From positions 226,517 to 290,516 of the forward strand of contig NZ_JBKIII010000003.1 of NCBI RefSeq assembly GCF_046557615.1: a stretch of DNA of 64,000 bases, read 5' to 3'. The DNA comes from Haloferax sp046557615. GTDB lineage: Archaea; Halobacteriota; Halobacteria; Halobacteriales; Haloferacaceae. Positions 17,783 through 27,033 of this stretch are shown here, piece by piece. Below the pieces are notes generated by a model. The model had not been told where the DNA came from, ran no database searches, and saw nothing but the letters and a program-made list of their open reading frames with translations. Within the stretch, counting starts at the first letter, position 1; every line of letters begins with the position of its first letter. Both the position numbers and the translations under genes were made by a program.

Positions 17783-19064
17783 GTTCAGTGTTGACACACT
17801 ACGTTCTGATAAATCATCCGATTATCTCGAATGGATGACGTCACGTCGTCCTCGGGGGTGGAAGCGGTCAGTCGGAAGCGTGACGAGCGGTGTCCAGTTC
17901 ATTTTTTCACGTGCGCGAGCGCCTCACAGACGAGAAAACTTCTAATTGCATTGGCACCCCCTCACCCGTAGTCAACCGATGGCGTGTAAATCTGCTTTCT
18001 GCAAACGACAAGTGGCCTATCTGTCCGAGATAATCGAACAATACATTCGTCGAAGCAGCGAATCCACGGTCGAGAGACAAGAGAATCATCCTCCTAGCTA
18101 CAGAGTGCCTCGAACACGGAGTACCTCGCTTACATCTGTACTTTGACTGGTGCGAGTATGAGCTTGGACTACGCTTGTAGATTACAAAACTACATCTGTA
18201 ATTCTATTCACTTTCCACTCGATTTAGTTGCGAATAGTATACAGACACTCGTCTACATCGTATCCGAGAATTGGCATTCTATTCATATGTTCTTCGTATT
18301 AGTGTGAATACTTCAACTGTAGAGCGGTATCTCGACGACAAATGGAATCGAAACGGTATTGTAAGGTCATCGGACAGCGCCGAAAAACAATATCCGTTCG
18401 ATATAATCGAATGAAATCTATCTAACGACTCTGATACTGGTCGGTCTGGGTGGCCAGTCTTTGGCCGTGCATTCGCTACCAGAATTGTGTAATATTGACA
18501 ATATAGTTCGATCTCTATCGTTGCTTCTTCATCTGAATAAATTGACAATAGAAGAGTACTATCCGATTAATCGAGGCCAAAACCCCATATTCGATTGGTT
18601 ATTTGTTGAATATAGTGAATATGGACACAGATGAGTCAATTCAAATGTTGCTACCAACCTCATTACTCATGTATGCTTAATGAAATTCTATTCGGATACT
18701 AGTTCTCTAGAATCGCGGCCAAATTGTCAAATCGAAGTATCCGATGCAACCAATGCTGTAGAAGGTACGTTTTGTTCGGCTGAACGAGTACATTAGAGAC
18801 AGAAGTAGGAGTACTTGAACAAGCGTACGGAGACAGACTATCGGTCTCTGTTCGCACGTTCATTATCCGAGGTTACAAGGTTGTGGGGACACCCAAATTC
18901 GATATAGCATCATGCAATTTATGAGGTGGTGAAGGAATATCGCCCAGCTATTGTGTTGTATTGTTGTCTGGGTTGGACAACAACGCACCACAAATTATAG
19001 TACGAGTGACTGTATTGTTCACGATACTGAAATTCATGGATTCAAAAACGCCCGCTGACGGCGA
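17783..19064. other. AT-rich region of 1.28 kb without a recognisable gene
   Basis: From about 18150 to 19040 the base composition is far more AT-rich than the flanks. Short frames at 17946-18146 (+), 18279-18548 (-) and 18948-19388 (-) lack any domain, acidic composition or promoter support. One perfect 8-base inverted repeat, CCATATTC/GAATATGG, spans 18585-18624. No tRNA or transposase remnant was recognised. It resembles decayed accessory DNA in front of the integrase-like gene. Confidence 0.55.
18585..18624. repeat. Inverted repeat in the AT-rich gap
   Basis: CCATATTC (18585-18592) and GAATATGG (18617-18624) are perfect arms with a 24-base spacer. Function unknown; chance is possible in AT-rich DNA. 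Confidence 0.4.
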
Positions 19065-20369
19065 ATGCGGGTTACTCCACGGAATATCGATGTTTGGGGT
19101 GACCGAGTAGTGCCAAACTACGCACGATTCGACGACCTCGACGAATTCGCCTCGTTCTACTACACAGAAATCGAGCAGGCCATACGCGACGACTCGGGCC
19201 TCGATATCGACCCCGACCACGAAACACCGACCTATCGGTGGCTCAAATCCAACTACTCGGGTTTCGTCGAGCGACTCCGCCGTGACTTCAACCTCTCGCC
19301 CGGGGAGTTCTACCAAGAAGTCGGTATCCCCATAGCGGGAGAAGAGGACGACGACCCGTGGAGTCTCGACCACGAACCCACCATTCAAGCCCTCGAAGAC
19401 TACCTCGAAGAACTCCGGCGTGACCGTGGGCGGGCCGAGACCACCGTCGCACCCCGGCGGTCGCGTCTGAAGACCTACGTCACCACCTACGCTGAAGTCA
19501 ACGAGACGAGTGACCTCCTCTCACCGCTCCTCGATGAAAGAGCGAAACCCGACGAAATAGCCCGCGTCCGCGACACGTTTCGTGTGCTGAACGACGACTT
19601 GGGGAGTCTCGCGTCGAAAAAGAAGTACGTCTCTGCGGTGAAGAACTGGTACACGTTTCTCGAAGAGATGGGGCGCGGACTCTACAACCCCGCTGAGAAC
19701 CTGCTCAATCGCTTCGGGTGGGACGAAGACCCACTCTACGACCATCCAGCACTCGCGCGCGACGACCTCGATGTACTCCTCTCAGTGGCAGATGGCGACG
19801 AGCGATTCTTGTTGCTCGCCCTTGCCGGGTGGGGGCTTCGCCCTGTGGAAGCATGCGAACTCCACGCGGACCAACTCGTATTGGACCCGAAGGATGGGGG
19901 CGTACCGTACATCGAATTCGAGGTCGGAACGCGAAAGAACGCCCGACGAATGCGGAACACGGTCGAAATTCTCGTCGGCGTCGAAGCCATCGAGGAACGA
20001 ATCGATGCATTCGCAGCGGACGACGAGTGGACAGGGTACCTCTTACCCGGCCAATCTATCTCTCGTCCGATGTCTACGCAGACTGCGAGACGGTGGTTCC
20101 GTAACCTCGGTGAGCGTGCCGACGTGGAGATTGCAGGGTCGCATCCGCTTCCGAAGATGGGGCGGCGGACGTGGTATCGTTTGTACCGACAACAGCGTCC
20201 ATCTATCGAAGCGGGGACTGCCGCTGTTGCGTCCGCGCAGGGGAGTCGAGACGCAAGCGTCTCAGAGCGGAACTACTTGGACGAACGGACTCGACGGCAG
20301 GCTCGCGCAGACGCCATGCGGGAACTCGTCCAACAGGAACTCTCAGAAATATTCGAGGCGTACCTCTGA
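19065..20369 (+). CDS. Tyrosine recombinase/integrase-like protein, copy A
   Basis: A 434-residue protein with an N-terminal SAM-like core-binding part (about 110-205) and a C-terminal tyrosine-recombinase-type catalytic domain. Candidate catalytic residues are Arg259 in GWGLRP, the PKMGRR segment (K364, R367) where box II His-x-x-Arg is expected, and Tyr404 in ERNYL. Lys in place of the box II His is unusual but shared with copy B at 59929-61218, which has near-identical spacing. An extra N-terminal domain of about 100 residues is also shared. The start is uncertain: ATG 19065 or a downstream GTG near 19108. Function (integration or inversion) is inferred from family. Confidence 0.75.
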   Translation: MRVTPRNIDVWGDRVVPNYARFDDLDEFASFYYTEIEQAIRDDSGLDIDPDHETPTYRWLKSNYSGFVERLRRDFNLSPGEFYQEVGIPIAGEEDDDPWSLDHEPTIQALEDYLEELRRDRGRAETTVAPRRSRLKTYVTTYAEVNETSDLLSPLLDERAKPDEIARVRDTFRVLNDDLGSLASKKKYVSAVKNWYTFLEEMGRGLYNPAENLLNRFGWDEDPLYDHPALARDDLDVLLSVADGDERFLLLALAGWGLRPVEACELHADQLVLDPKDGGVPYIEFEVGTRKNARRMRNTVEILVGVEAIEERIDAFAADDEWTGYLLPGQSISRPMSTQTARRWFRNLGERADVEIAGSHPLPKMGRRTWYRLYRQQRPSIEAGTAAVASAQGSRDASVSERNYLDERTRRQARADAMRELVQQELSEIFEAYL

Positions 20370-20381
20370 CCGAGTCCAGAG

Positions 20382-20705
20382 TCAGTCCCGGTGTTCGAAC
20401 CGGTAGGTGAGGACTTCGTCACTGTCGTCCCACTCGAAGTCACCCGGATGGACGCGCTCCATCCGAGCTTTGTATGCATCCAGCGACTCTGAACCCTCTC
20501 GTCGTGCGTCTTCGTCGGTGAAATCACCGAGCGTACGACGACTGACACTCGTGATGGTGAACGTCTCACCGTCGATAATGAACTCGTCACCCTCGGTTGC
20601 GTATTGGTTCGACGCACCGCGAGTGAGTTGCGTCATCTTCCCCGCTCGAACGGCTTGCTTCACACGACTGTTGGGCAACAGTTCGTCGACATCGATGGTC
20701 GCCAT
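20382..20705 (-). CDS. ASCH-domain protein
   Basis: A 107-residue haloarchaeal ASCH-domain protein (ASC-1 homology, a PUA-like beta-barrel proposed to bind RNA). Visible are the start strand DVDELLPNSRVKQAVRAGKM, a central EGDEFIIDGETFTIT and the long conserved segment RRTLGDFTDEDARREGSES near residue 58. It is convergent with integrase copy A, 12 bp from its stop. Role unknown beyond the fold. Confidence 0.8.
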   Translation of the reverse strand: MATIDVDELLPNSRVKQAVRAGKMTQLTRGASNQYATEGDEFIIDGETFTITSVSRRTLGDFTDEDARREGSESLDAYKARMERVHPGDFEWDDSDEVLTYRFEHRD

Positions 20706-20854
20706 ACGGCCGTAGATTGGACTGGGTGAGTAAAGTGTCTCTGTTGGCGGTCGTTCCGTCGGGTGTGGGTCGATACTCTCGTTGAAGCGGAAGGAAGGAT
20801 GAGTGAGGTGTGCCCAAGGTTGGACGGGGACCAGAGTGAGGGTAGCGTACGAGC

Positions 20855-21511
20855 TTAGTAACCGAGTTGCTCGCGGATAAGGACGACTTTTGTCCGTCCT
20901 TCTTCGACTTCTTGTCTGAGGATGAGTTGCTTCGCAATCATCGATTCGACGCCGTAGGCTTCCTTTGCACGCTCGTTCTCCAATGGATATGCAACCGATT
21001 CGAGACGGTCGAGTGCGTCTTGGAGTGTGGGAACGATTTTGTTGATACCGCTGACGATGACGACGTTACTGGCGGCGAAGGGGTACGCACCGATACGGCT
21101 GCCCGAGAGGTCTGCTGCGACGAGTTCACCAGTCTGCGAAATTGCGTTGATGCCGCCGAGGAAGTACTCTGCGGTCTGCGACTCGCGGCGTGCGGCCTGC
21201 CGTTCTGCATCGTCGTCGATGCTCCAAATTTGGTCGGGGAGCGCCTCCCACTCGTGGTCGCCCTCGCTCAGGAATTCTGTGAAGCCGATTTCTTCGAGCG
21301 TCGTCGAATGGCCGTTCATCACGGAGACGCCGTCGGGGATGTGCGACTGTATGGATTCGAGTGCTTCCTCGGCCGTATCGACGACGACGACGTCGAATCC
21401 GTTCGCTTCGAGGTTCTCGACGGTCGCTTCGACTGTCCCGTCGTCAGGGATTTGGTCGAGTTCGGCGTCGATTTCAGCGTCGTCTACGTAGTCGGATTTC
21501 TGTTGAGACAT
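20855..21511 (-). CDS. LUD-domain (LutC-like) protein
   Basis: A 218-residue LUD-domain protein, the family of LutC/YkgG lactate-utilisation subunits. Hallmarks are SVMNGHSTTLEEIGF (about 85-99), a long helix with RQAARRESQTAEYFLGGINA and the NVVIVSGINKIVPTLQDAL segment. Haloarchaea often carry such proteins alone, as here, without LutA or LutB, so a lactate role is not assured. It stands as a single gene. Confidence 0.85.
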   Translation of the reverse strand: MSQQKSDYVDDAEIDAELDQIPDDGTVEATVENLEANGFDVVVVDTAEEALESIQSHIPDGVSVMNGHSTTLEEIGFTEFLSEGDHEWEALPDQIWSIDDDAERQAARRESQTAEYFLGGINAISQTGELVAADLSGSRIGAYPFAASNVVIVSGINKIVPTLQDALDRLESVAYPLENERAKEAYGVESMIAKQLILRQEVEEGRTKVVLIREQLGY

Positions 21512-21647
21512 GTGTGAGGTAGTGGGGTTTCTCCGGCACGTGTATCGTATGTCTATTGGATGTTAAGCGCTCGCTGACGGTGATGTCAGGGGGTTACGGT
21601 CGTGTCACCTGAATACTTGAATCGGCAGTCGAGCTACTCTCAGGTAC

Positions 21648-22523
21648 TCAGATTTTCGGGGTCGAAATTGCTTCCGTGGCGGCAGTGCGCCACGACCGAG
21701 TGGGTTCCCAGCCGAGAAGAGTCGTCGCTTTCGTCGTGTCGTACGCAGATGCGTCATCCTCGACCGTGCAGTCTGCGGGGACAGTACCGTAGTATTCAGT
21801 CATCAACTCACGGAGTGGACGGCCGAGTGCGTTATCGGGAGCGACGCAATTGAACGCCTCGTGGCCGGAGAATTCGGTCGTGAGTGCCGCCTCGACGAGA
21901 TCGGCGACGTCGCGGACGTCTACGTACGACCAGTAGTTGCCAGCGCCAGCCGCAAGGTTCGACGTGTATTCGTCGTCACGACAGGGGTACTCACCCGGGA
22001 TTTGTATCCACGATGGGCGAATCGATGCCACCGAAACCTCATCTCGTCGTGCGACCGTCTTCCCGATTTCCTCGGTCACGATTTTCGAGAGGCCATAGTC
22101 GTCTTCGGGGCGGAGAGCGTGTGACTCAGTAATCGGGAGTTCGTCCGGGATGGGTGTCTCCTCGGCAAAGAAGAACCCATACGCCCCGTCAGAAGACGCT
22201 TGGACGACGCGTGCGCCAATTCGTCCTGCGGCGGTCAGGACGCTGTGTGCTGCGAGTGTGTTGTTCCGATAGGTGTCTACACCGGGTCTGATTCCAGCTG
22301 CCGGGATTGCCGCCCAGTGGACGACTGCATCCGGGTCGAGCGACGTGAGCGCATCGAACACGCTCCCTTGGTTCGTGAGGTCTACTGCCCGATACTCGAC
22401 TTCGGGGTGGCCTGTCTCTCCAGGGTGGTCTCGGTCGAGACACGTGACCGTGTGATTCTCGACGAGCCGGTCGATAATCCATCGCCCGGTTTGCCCACGC
22501 CCACCCGTAACTGCGATGTCCAT
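21648..22523 (-). CDS. NAD-dependent epimerase/dehydratase (extended SDR)
   Basis: A 291-residue extended short-chain dehydrogenase/reductase. The N-terminal dinucleotide motif is GGRGQTG (GxxGxxG, residues 7-13). The catalytic Ser is in VVQASSDGAYG (about 112) and the YxxxK pair is in DDYGLSK (about 150). The ATG at 22523 was chosen because the first strand MDIAVTGG starts there; the frame extends upstream without homology. Members act on nucleotide sugars or uronates; the substrate is not evident. Confidence 0.85.
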   Translation of the reverse strand: MDIAVTGGRGQTGRWIIDRLVENHTVTCLDRDHPGETGHPEVEYRAVDLTNQGSVFDALTSLDPDAVVHWAAIPAAGIRPGVDTYRNNTLAAHSVLTAAGRIGARVVQASSDGAYGFFFAEETPIPDELPITESHALRPEDDYGLSKIVTEEIGKTVARRDEVSVASIRPSWIQIPGEYPCRDDEYTSNLAAGAGNYWSYVDVRDVADLVEAALTTEFSGHEAFNCVAPDNALGRPLRELMTEYYGTVPADCTVEDDASAYDTTKATTLLGWEPTRSWRTAATEAISTPKI

Positions 22524-22617
22524 ATTGGACGGTGCTTTAGGCGAAAGATAACACCGGCGGAACTCGTCTCCGTCGTCGACCGTTTTCGACCGACGACTAT
22601 CCAAACAGAAGGGACAC

Positions 22618-23046
22618 TCACTTCGAGTCGTCAGCACTCGGTTGCGTGTACCACCATGCCCAGAGAATGAGTACCGCCTGAAGTGGCAGTCGTGCCCACA
22701 GCGCCAAATCAGCGTGTTCTCGCAAGGATTCAGGGACAGCATCTGGGACGATTTTCTCAGTCGCCATGTAGACGTTTGCGGGGAAGACAGCGACCAAGAG
22801 GCCGATGAGTCCCCACGCAGAGAATCGCCGAGTTCGGGGAATCATCACGCCCAGACCGAGTGCGATTTCGGCGACACCAGAGAGGTAGACGAGGTCACGT
22901 TTCCGCGGGAACGTGGGTGGGACGATTCGCTCGAACATCTTCGGGGCGATGAAATGTGCCATGCCCGCAACGACGTACAGTGCGCCCATCACGTAACAAA
23001 GGGGTCGCTTGAATCGGGTGTGCGTGTCGCCGGTTTCTGTGGACAT
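22618..23046 (-). CDS. DoxX-family membrane protein
   Basis: A 142-residue four-helix membrane protein of the DoxX/MauE-like family. Segments are near residues 17-32, 48-66, 74-92 and 113-130. The family motifs are YVVAGMAHFIAPKMF and YLSGVAEIALGLGV. Haloarchaeal members are generally uncharacterised. It lies 94 bp upstream of the epimerase in the same direction, so co-transcription is possible. Confidence 0.82.
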   Translation of the reverse strand: MSTETGDTHTRFKRPLCYVMGALYVVAGMAHFIAPKMFERIVPPTFPRKRDLVYLSGVAEIALGLGVMIPRTRRFSAWGLIGLLVAVFPANVYMATEKIVPDAVPESLREHADLALWARLPLQAVLILWAWWYTQPSADDSK

Positions 23047-23129
23047 ACGACTAATCGTTGGAGAGACGACTCAAGAGCGTTTGCTCCGGCGAACAGTATA
23101 TCCCTGCTCACACCTAACCCCGGCAAAGA

Positions 23130-24713
23130 ATGATTGTCATCCGTCATACCACCACGCTGCTTCTCGTCGGGGTGATGGTCTTGTCACTCGCCTCACCTCT
23201 CGGTGTTGGTCTCGCCGATGCAGTCCCCGATGCGCGTGTTGCCGTGACGGATGCGACTGTCGCGCCTGCGACACCAACGGCTGGTGCGCCGCTCACCGTC
23301 GATGCGACGGTTCGACTCTCTGCGGGAAGCGCGTCCGCTGCGACGCTCGATACAGTCGAAATCCGGACGAGTGACGGCGACGTCGTAGGGAGAGCGACCG
23401 GACTCGGCTCACTCTCTCCCGGCGAGACGCTTACGGTCCCAGTCACGTTCACCCTCGACTCCTCAGGAGAGTACCAACTGACTATCGTCGCGGTCGCTTC
23501 TGATTCCGACGACGACGAAGTGACTGCGACTCGACCGCTGACGATTGCGGTCGAACAGGGCGCACCACAACTCGACCTGACTGCCCCAACGCTCGTCGCT
23601 TCTGCTGATTCTGCGGTCCAAGCAACCGTCTCGAACCCAACGACGTCCCCACTTCGAGACCTGACGGTGACGATTACGAACCCAAGCGGCGGCGAACAGG
23701 TTCGGAGGACCGTCCCGCAATTAGCAGCGGGGGCGTCTACGACGCTCAATTTCTCGGTACGACCAGTCGAAGAAGGGACGACGAACGTTACCGCCCGAAT
23801 CGACTACACGACGGCGAGCGGAACCGCCGCGAACGTCACGTACGGTGAACAAGCGCGTGTGGAAACGCTCGCTGACGACGTTGGAATCCGCATCGGCCCC
23901 GTGCAGAATAGTGGTGATAGCGGAGGCGGGAATGCGGGCGTCGGTGGCATCGCAGGCCTCCTCAACGGTGGGGCCGGGGCGTTACAGCCATCTGAGAGTA
24001 GTTCTGGTGACGGTGCTGGCGACTCGCCAATCGGCGTGACGGTGACGAACTTCGGGAACGCCGCAATCGAGAACGTCGTTCTCGTTCCCCAGACTGAGAA
24101 CGGTAGTGTCGCGAATGAAATCGGTCGATTTGCCGTCGCTGACCGCCTCGAACCCGGTGAATCGACGACGGTTACCGTGAATCTCGACAACGCCGAGACA
24201 GTGCAATCACTCCAATTCGTGGCGCAGTACGACCTCGCGGGAGAACGACGGTCGGTCACAACTGACTTCGACCGCCTCGCTCGGGGTGCTGTCGAACTGA
24301 CTGGCATCAACATTAGTGTCTCCGACGGGGGTGCAGTCCGACTCGGTGGAAACCTCGCGAACGTCGGCAACGGTGAGATTACCGGCGTGGTCGTCAGCGT
24401 TCCCGCGAGTGAGTACGCCCAACCGGCCTACCCACAGCGGAGTTACTTCGTTGGCACGGTCGCCTCGAGCGAGTTCGCGCCGTTCGAGTTGACCGCACAA
24501 GTCGACAGGGAGAACACCTCTGTTGTCCCAGTGGAAGTTGCCTACACGGTCGGAGACGAACGAATCACCGAGACGACGATGGTCGACCTCCCGGCAGAAC
24601 GCCAGTCGTCGAATAGTGTGTTCTCGTCGTCGGTGACGTTTGTAGGCGTCCTCCTGCTCGTCGGTATCGGCGTCCCACTCACCGTTGGATTCCTCGTCCG
24701 TCAGTACCGATGA
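23130..24713 (+). CDS. Membrane-anchored CARDB/COG1361-type extracellular protein
   Basis: A 527-residue exported protein. It has an N-terminal signal peptide (hydrophobic residues 9-30) and several Ig-like/CARDB repeats with TVTITNPSGGEQVRR and VTVTNFGNAAIENVVL. A Gly/Ser/Asp-rich linker lies at about 255-290, and a C-terminal transmembrane helix (about 500-522) ends in RQYR. Its stop overlaps the next start as ATGA, and two ABC genes follow. Such proteins are probably the surface partner of MacB/LolCDE-like ABC systems in haloarchaea (inference). Confidence 0.85.
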   Translation: MIVIRHTTTLLLVGVMVLSLASPLGVGLADAVPDARVAVTDATVAPATPTAGAPLTVDATVRLSAGSASAATLDTVEIRTSDGDVVGRATGLGSLSPGETLTVPVTFTLDSSGEYQLTIVAVASDSDDDEVTATRPLTIAVEQGAPQLDLTAPTLVASADSAVQATVSNPTTSPLRDLTVTITNPSGGEQVRRTVPQLAAGASTTLNFSVRPVEEGTTNVTARIDYTTASGTAANVTYGEQARVETLADDVGIRIGPVQNSGDSGGGNAGVGGIAGLLNGGAGALQPSESSSGDGAGDSPIGVTVTNFGNAAIENVVLVPQTENGSVANEIGRFAVADRLEPGESTTVTVNLDNAETVQSLQFVAQYDLAGERRSVTTDFDRLARGAVELTGINISVSDGGAVRLGGNLANVGNGEITGVVVSVPASEYAQPAYPQRSYFVGTVASSEFAPFELTAQVDRENTSVVPVEVAYTVGDERITETTMVDLPAERQSSNSVFSSSVTFVGVLLLVGIGVPLTVGFLVRQYR

Positions 24714-25474
24714 CGTCTGATTTCCCACTGTCAAATGGGTCGGCTGACGCCACTTCGGCAGACGAATCTGAGTCGGAGGCGCTCGCTGCTGGTCTCGGTG
24801 CGAAGTCAGCGGTACAGCCACTTCGACTGGCTGGCGTCACCAAACAGTACGATAGCGGTGCAGGGACGGTCACTGCCCTCTCGGACATCGACTTCGGCGT
24901 CAGCGCGGGTGAAGTCGTCGCCATCATCGGCCCCTCTGGGTCGGGAAAATCGACGATGCTCAATCTCCTCGGTCTCTTGGACGAACCGACGACTGGGTCG
25001 GTGTTACTCCACGACGAACCCGTCGCAGGACTGAGCGAGCGAGAACGAACCGATACGCGGCGTGAAACGATTGGATTCGTCTTTCAGGACTTCCACTTGA
25101 TTCCCTCGCTCACTGCGGTCGAAAACGTGCGGCTTCCGACCGCGTTCTCACCCGGCGATGCGACACCTCGTGCGGTCGACTTGCTGACTCGTGTCGGACT
25201 CGGTGACCGACTCGACCACACACCAAACGAGTTGTCTGGCGGGCAAAAACAGCGTGTCGCTATCGCTCGTTCGCTCATCAACGAACCCGACGTCCTGCTC
25301 GCCGACGAACCGACGGGGAATCTCGACACCGACACTGGCGTGGAAGTCCTCGAAGAGATTCACCGAATCGCAGATACTGGCGTGGGTGTCGTCGCAGTCA
25401 CGCACGACGACCTCGTGAGAGAGTTCGCCGACCGGACTGTCGAACTCGTCGATGGAGTACTTTCAGATGCCTAA
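24710..25474 (+). CDS. ABC transporter ATP-binding protein, LolD/MacB type
   Basis: A 254-residue ATPase with Walker A GPSGSGKST, the Q-loop FVFQDFHLIPSLTAVENV, the signature LSGGQKQRVAIARS and Walker B LLADEPTGNLD. A variable Ser/Asp/Glu-rich tail of about 35 residues precedes the domain. Middle gene of a coupled three-gene unit with the CARDB protein and the FtsX-like permease. The likely role is energy-driven extrusion or membrane-protein mechanotransmission rather than import. Confidence 0.92.
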   Translation: MTSDFPLSNGSADATSADESESEALAAGLGAKSAVQPLRLAGVTKQYDSGAGTVTALSDIDFGVSAGEVVAIIGPSGSGKSTMLNLLGLLDEPTTGSVLLHDEPVAGLSERERTDTRRETIGFVFQDFHLIPSLTAVENVRLPTAFSPGDATPRAVDLLTRVGLGDRLDHTPNELSGGQKQRVAIARSLINEPDVLLADEPTGNLDTDTGVEVLEEIHRIADTGVGVVAVTHDDLVREFADRTVELVDGVLSDA

Positions 25475-26615
25475 TCTCCCCGATAGCATCTCGCTGCGTC
25501 TCCCGGCGGTATCGCTTGCACTTCAGAATCTCTCACGCCAGCGCGCGAAGGCAGTTCTCGCAGCACTCGGTATCATGATCGGTGTTTTCGCAGTGGTTAC
25601 ACTCGGAACGCTCGGGACAGCACTGCAAGTCGCTGCGACCGACGAGTTAGGTGGACTCGGAAATCAAGTAATCGTCAGTCCCGCAGCAGGGTCCGATAGC
25701 GAGCAATTGAACAGTCGGGACTTACAGGCGATCGAGCGCGCAGCAGCAGGTCGAGGGACAGTTATTCCACTGAAATCGACCGGCGCGACAGTGAGTGCGA
25801 CTGGCGGGCAGAGCTTCGCACAAGTGTACGGTACGACGAATCCGCAGGCACTGTTCGGGAGTGCCCCCGGTGTTCCGAGTTATCACCGACAGGGTGCACT
25901 CGTTGGAGCTGATATCGCGTCGGCACTCGAGTTGCAGGTTGGCTCGCAAATTACTGTGGAGTCGAACACGTATCGAGTCGTCGCCGTTCTCCCCGACCAG
26001 TCCTCGATTACGCCGCTACAGCCCGATTCAGCCGTCGTTTTGCCCCCTGACGAATTCGTCGCCAGCGGCTATTCACAGGTCGTCGTCCAAGCGAATTCGG
26101 GCCCGGATGCAACGGCAATCGCCGACGAGATTCGTGCGTCTCTCAACACGCGGCAAGACCGCGTCTCGGTCTTCTCGCTCACCGACGTACTCACCCAAAT
26201 CGAGGAATTCTTCGGCCTGTTGAACGGCTTTTTACTCGCGATAGCGGGTGTCTCACTCGTCGTCGCCGGGGTCTCGATTTTTAACGTGATGCTCATGACA
26301 ATCTCCGAGCGTCGCAGTGAAATTGGCGTCCTCCGGGCGGTGGGCATCCATCGTGACGAGGTCCTCTGGACGCTCTTGTTCGAGTCTACGCTCCTTGGGG
26401 TCGGTGGAGGCGGACTCGGAGCAATCCTCGGCGTGGCAACCGTCGTCGGAATCGCATTCAACACGGAGTTGCCATTGAGTGCTGTACTCGTCCCGACGAA
26501 CGCCCTCATCGTCCTCGGTGGGTTCGCCTTTGGCGCGGCCGTCGCGCTCGTCGGTGGTCTGTACCCAGCGTATCGGGCAGCGTGGGAGCCACCTGTCGAG
26601 TCGTTGCGTGGGTGA
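25467..26615 (+). CDS. ABC transporter permease, MacB/FtsX type
   Basis: A 382-residue permease of the MacB/FtsX family. There is one membrane helix near the N-terminus (KAVLAALGIMIGVFAVVTLG), a large extracellular MacB-periplasmic-core-like domain, then three helices. The cytoplasmic motif ISERRSEIGVLRAVG is near residue 285. ATG 25467 is chosen because GGAG (25454-25457) lies nine bases upstream as a Shine-Dalgarno; an ATG at 25452 is also in frame. It overlaps the ATPase gene by 8 bp. Confidence 0.9.
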   Translation: MPNLPDSISLRLPAVSLALQNLSRQRAKAVLAALGIMIGVFAVVTLGTLGTALQVAATDELGGLGNQVIVSPAAGSDSEQLNSRDLQAIERAAAGRGTVIPLKSTGATVSATGGQSFAQVYGTTNPQALFGSAPGVPSYHRQGALVGADIASALELQVGSQITVESNTYRVVAVLPDQSSITPLQPDSAVVLPPDEFVASGYSQVVVQANSGPDATAIADEIRASLNTRQDRVSVFSLTDVLTQIEEFFGLLNGFLLAIAGVSLVVAGVSIFNVMLMTISERRSEIGVLRAVGIHRDEVLWTLLFESTLLGVGGGGLGAILGVATVVGIAFNTELPLSAVLVPTNALIVLGGFAFGAAVALVGGLYPAYRAAWEPPVESLRG

Positions 26616-27033
26616 GCGAAGCCAGCAACGCTACCACGTGGCTAACTTCTCGATTACAAGCATCTATCGAGTTACTCGTGTGAACAGTTGCATACTGCGG
26701 ACAAGAGCTATCTTGCGCAATTCGAGTACCCCGAATCGGATGGTCGTTCACTCCTGCTTCACTCCTGCTTCACTCCTGCCAATAATCTAACTCGCAACAG
26801 AAGCAGAGTTCAATTACTTAGATTATTCGTGTAATAGTTAGTATTATTCGAACAGTCTGGCAATTATTTACGCAATTTTATAACAGATTGGCTCTTTCTT
26901 AGCGTATACAGTCCCACTACCGGCAAAGTCGTGCTGGAGAACCCAATCTGATTATGAACTACATGATGATACGACGAGACAGTGACGTACCAGACCGCCC
27001 ACCGACGAGCCGAAACCCGGCCCGAGAAGAGAC
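26616..27033. other. Intergenic region, AT-rich, with an 11-bp tandem repeat
   Basis: No gene seen. It contains the triple repeat at 26747-26779 and a very AT-rich block (26790-26885) that may hold promoter elements for the transporter at 27034. Confidence 0.6.
26747..26779. repeat. Three perfect copies of an 11-bp tandem repeat
   Basis: TTCACTCCTGC occurs three times head to tail (26747-26757, 26758-26768, 26769-26779). Non-coding and prone to slippage. Confidence 0.9.

Noticed and set aside
18279..18548. 89-codon minus-strand frame in the 18-kb gap
   Set aside because: No recognisable domain, neutral composition and no promoter; typical of AT-rich non-coding DNA.
18948..19388. 146-codon minus-strand frame overlapping integrase copy A
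   Set aside because: Mostly antisense to the well-supported integrase frame; translation is low-complexity Val/Glu-rich shadow sequence.
22524..22742. 73-codon N-terminal extension of the epimerase
   Set aside because: Cys/Arg-rich and unlike the family; the Rossmann strand begins exactly at ATG 22523.
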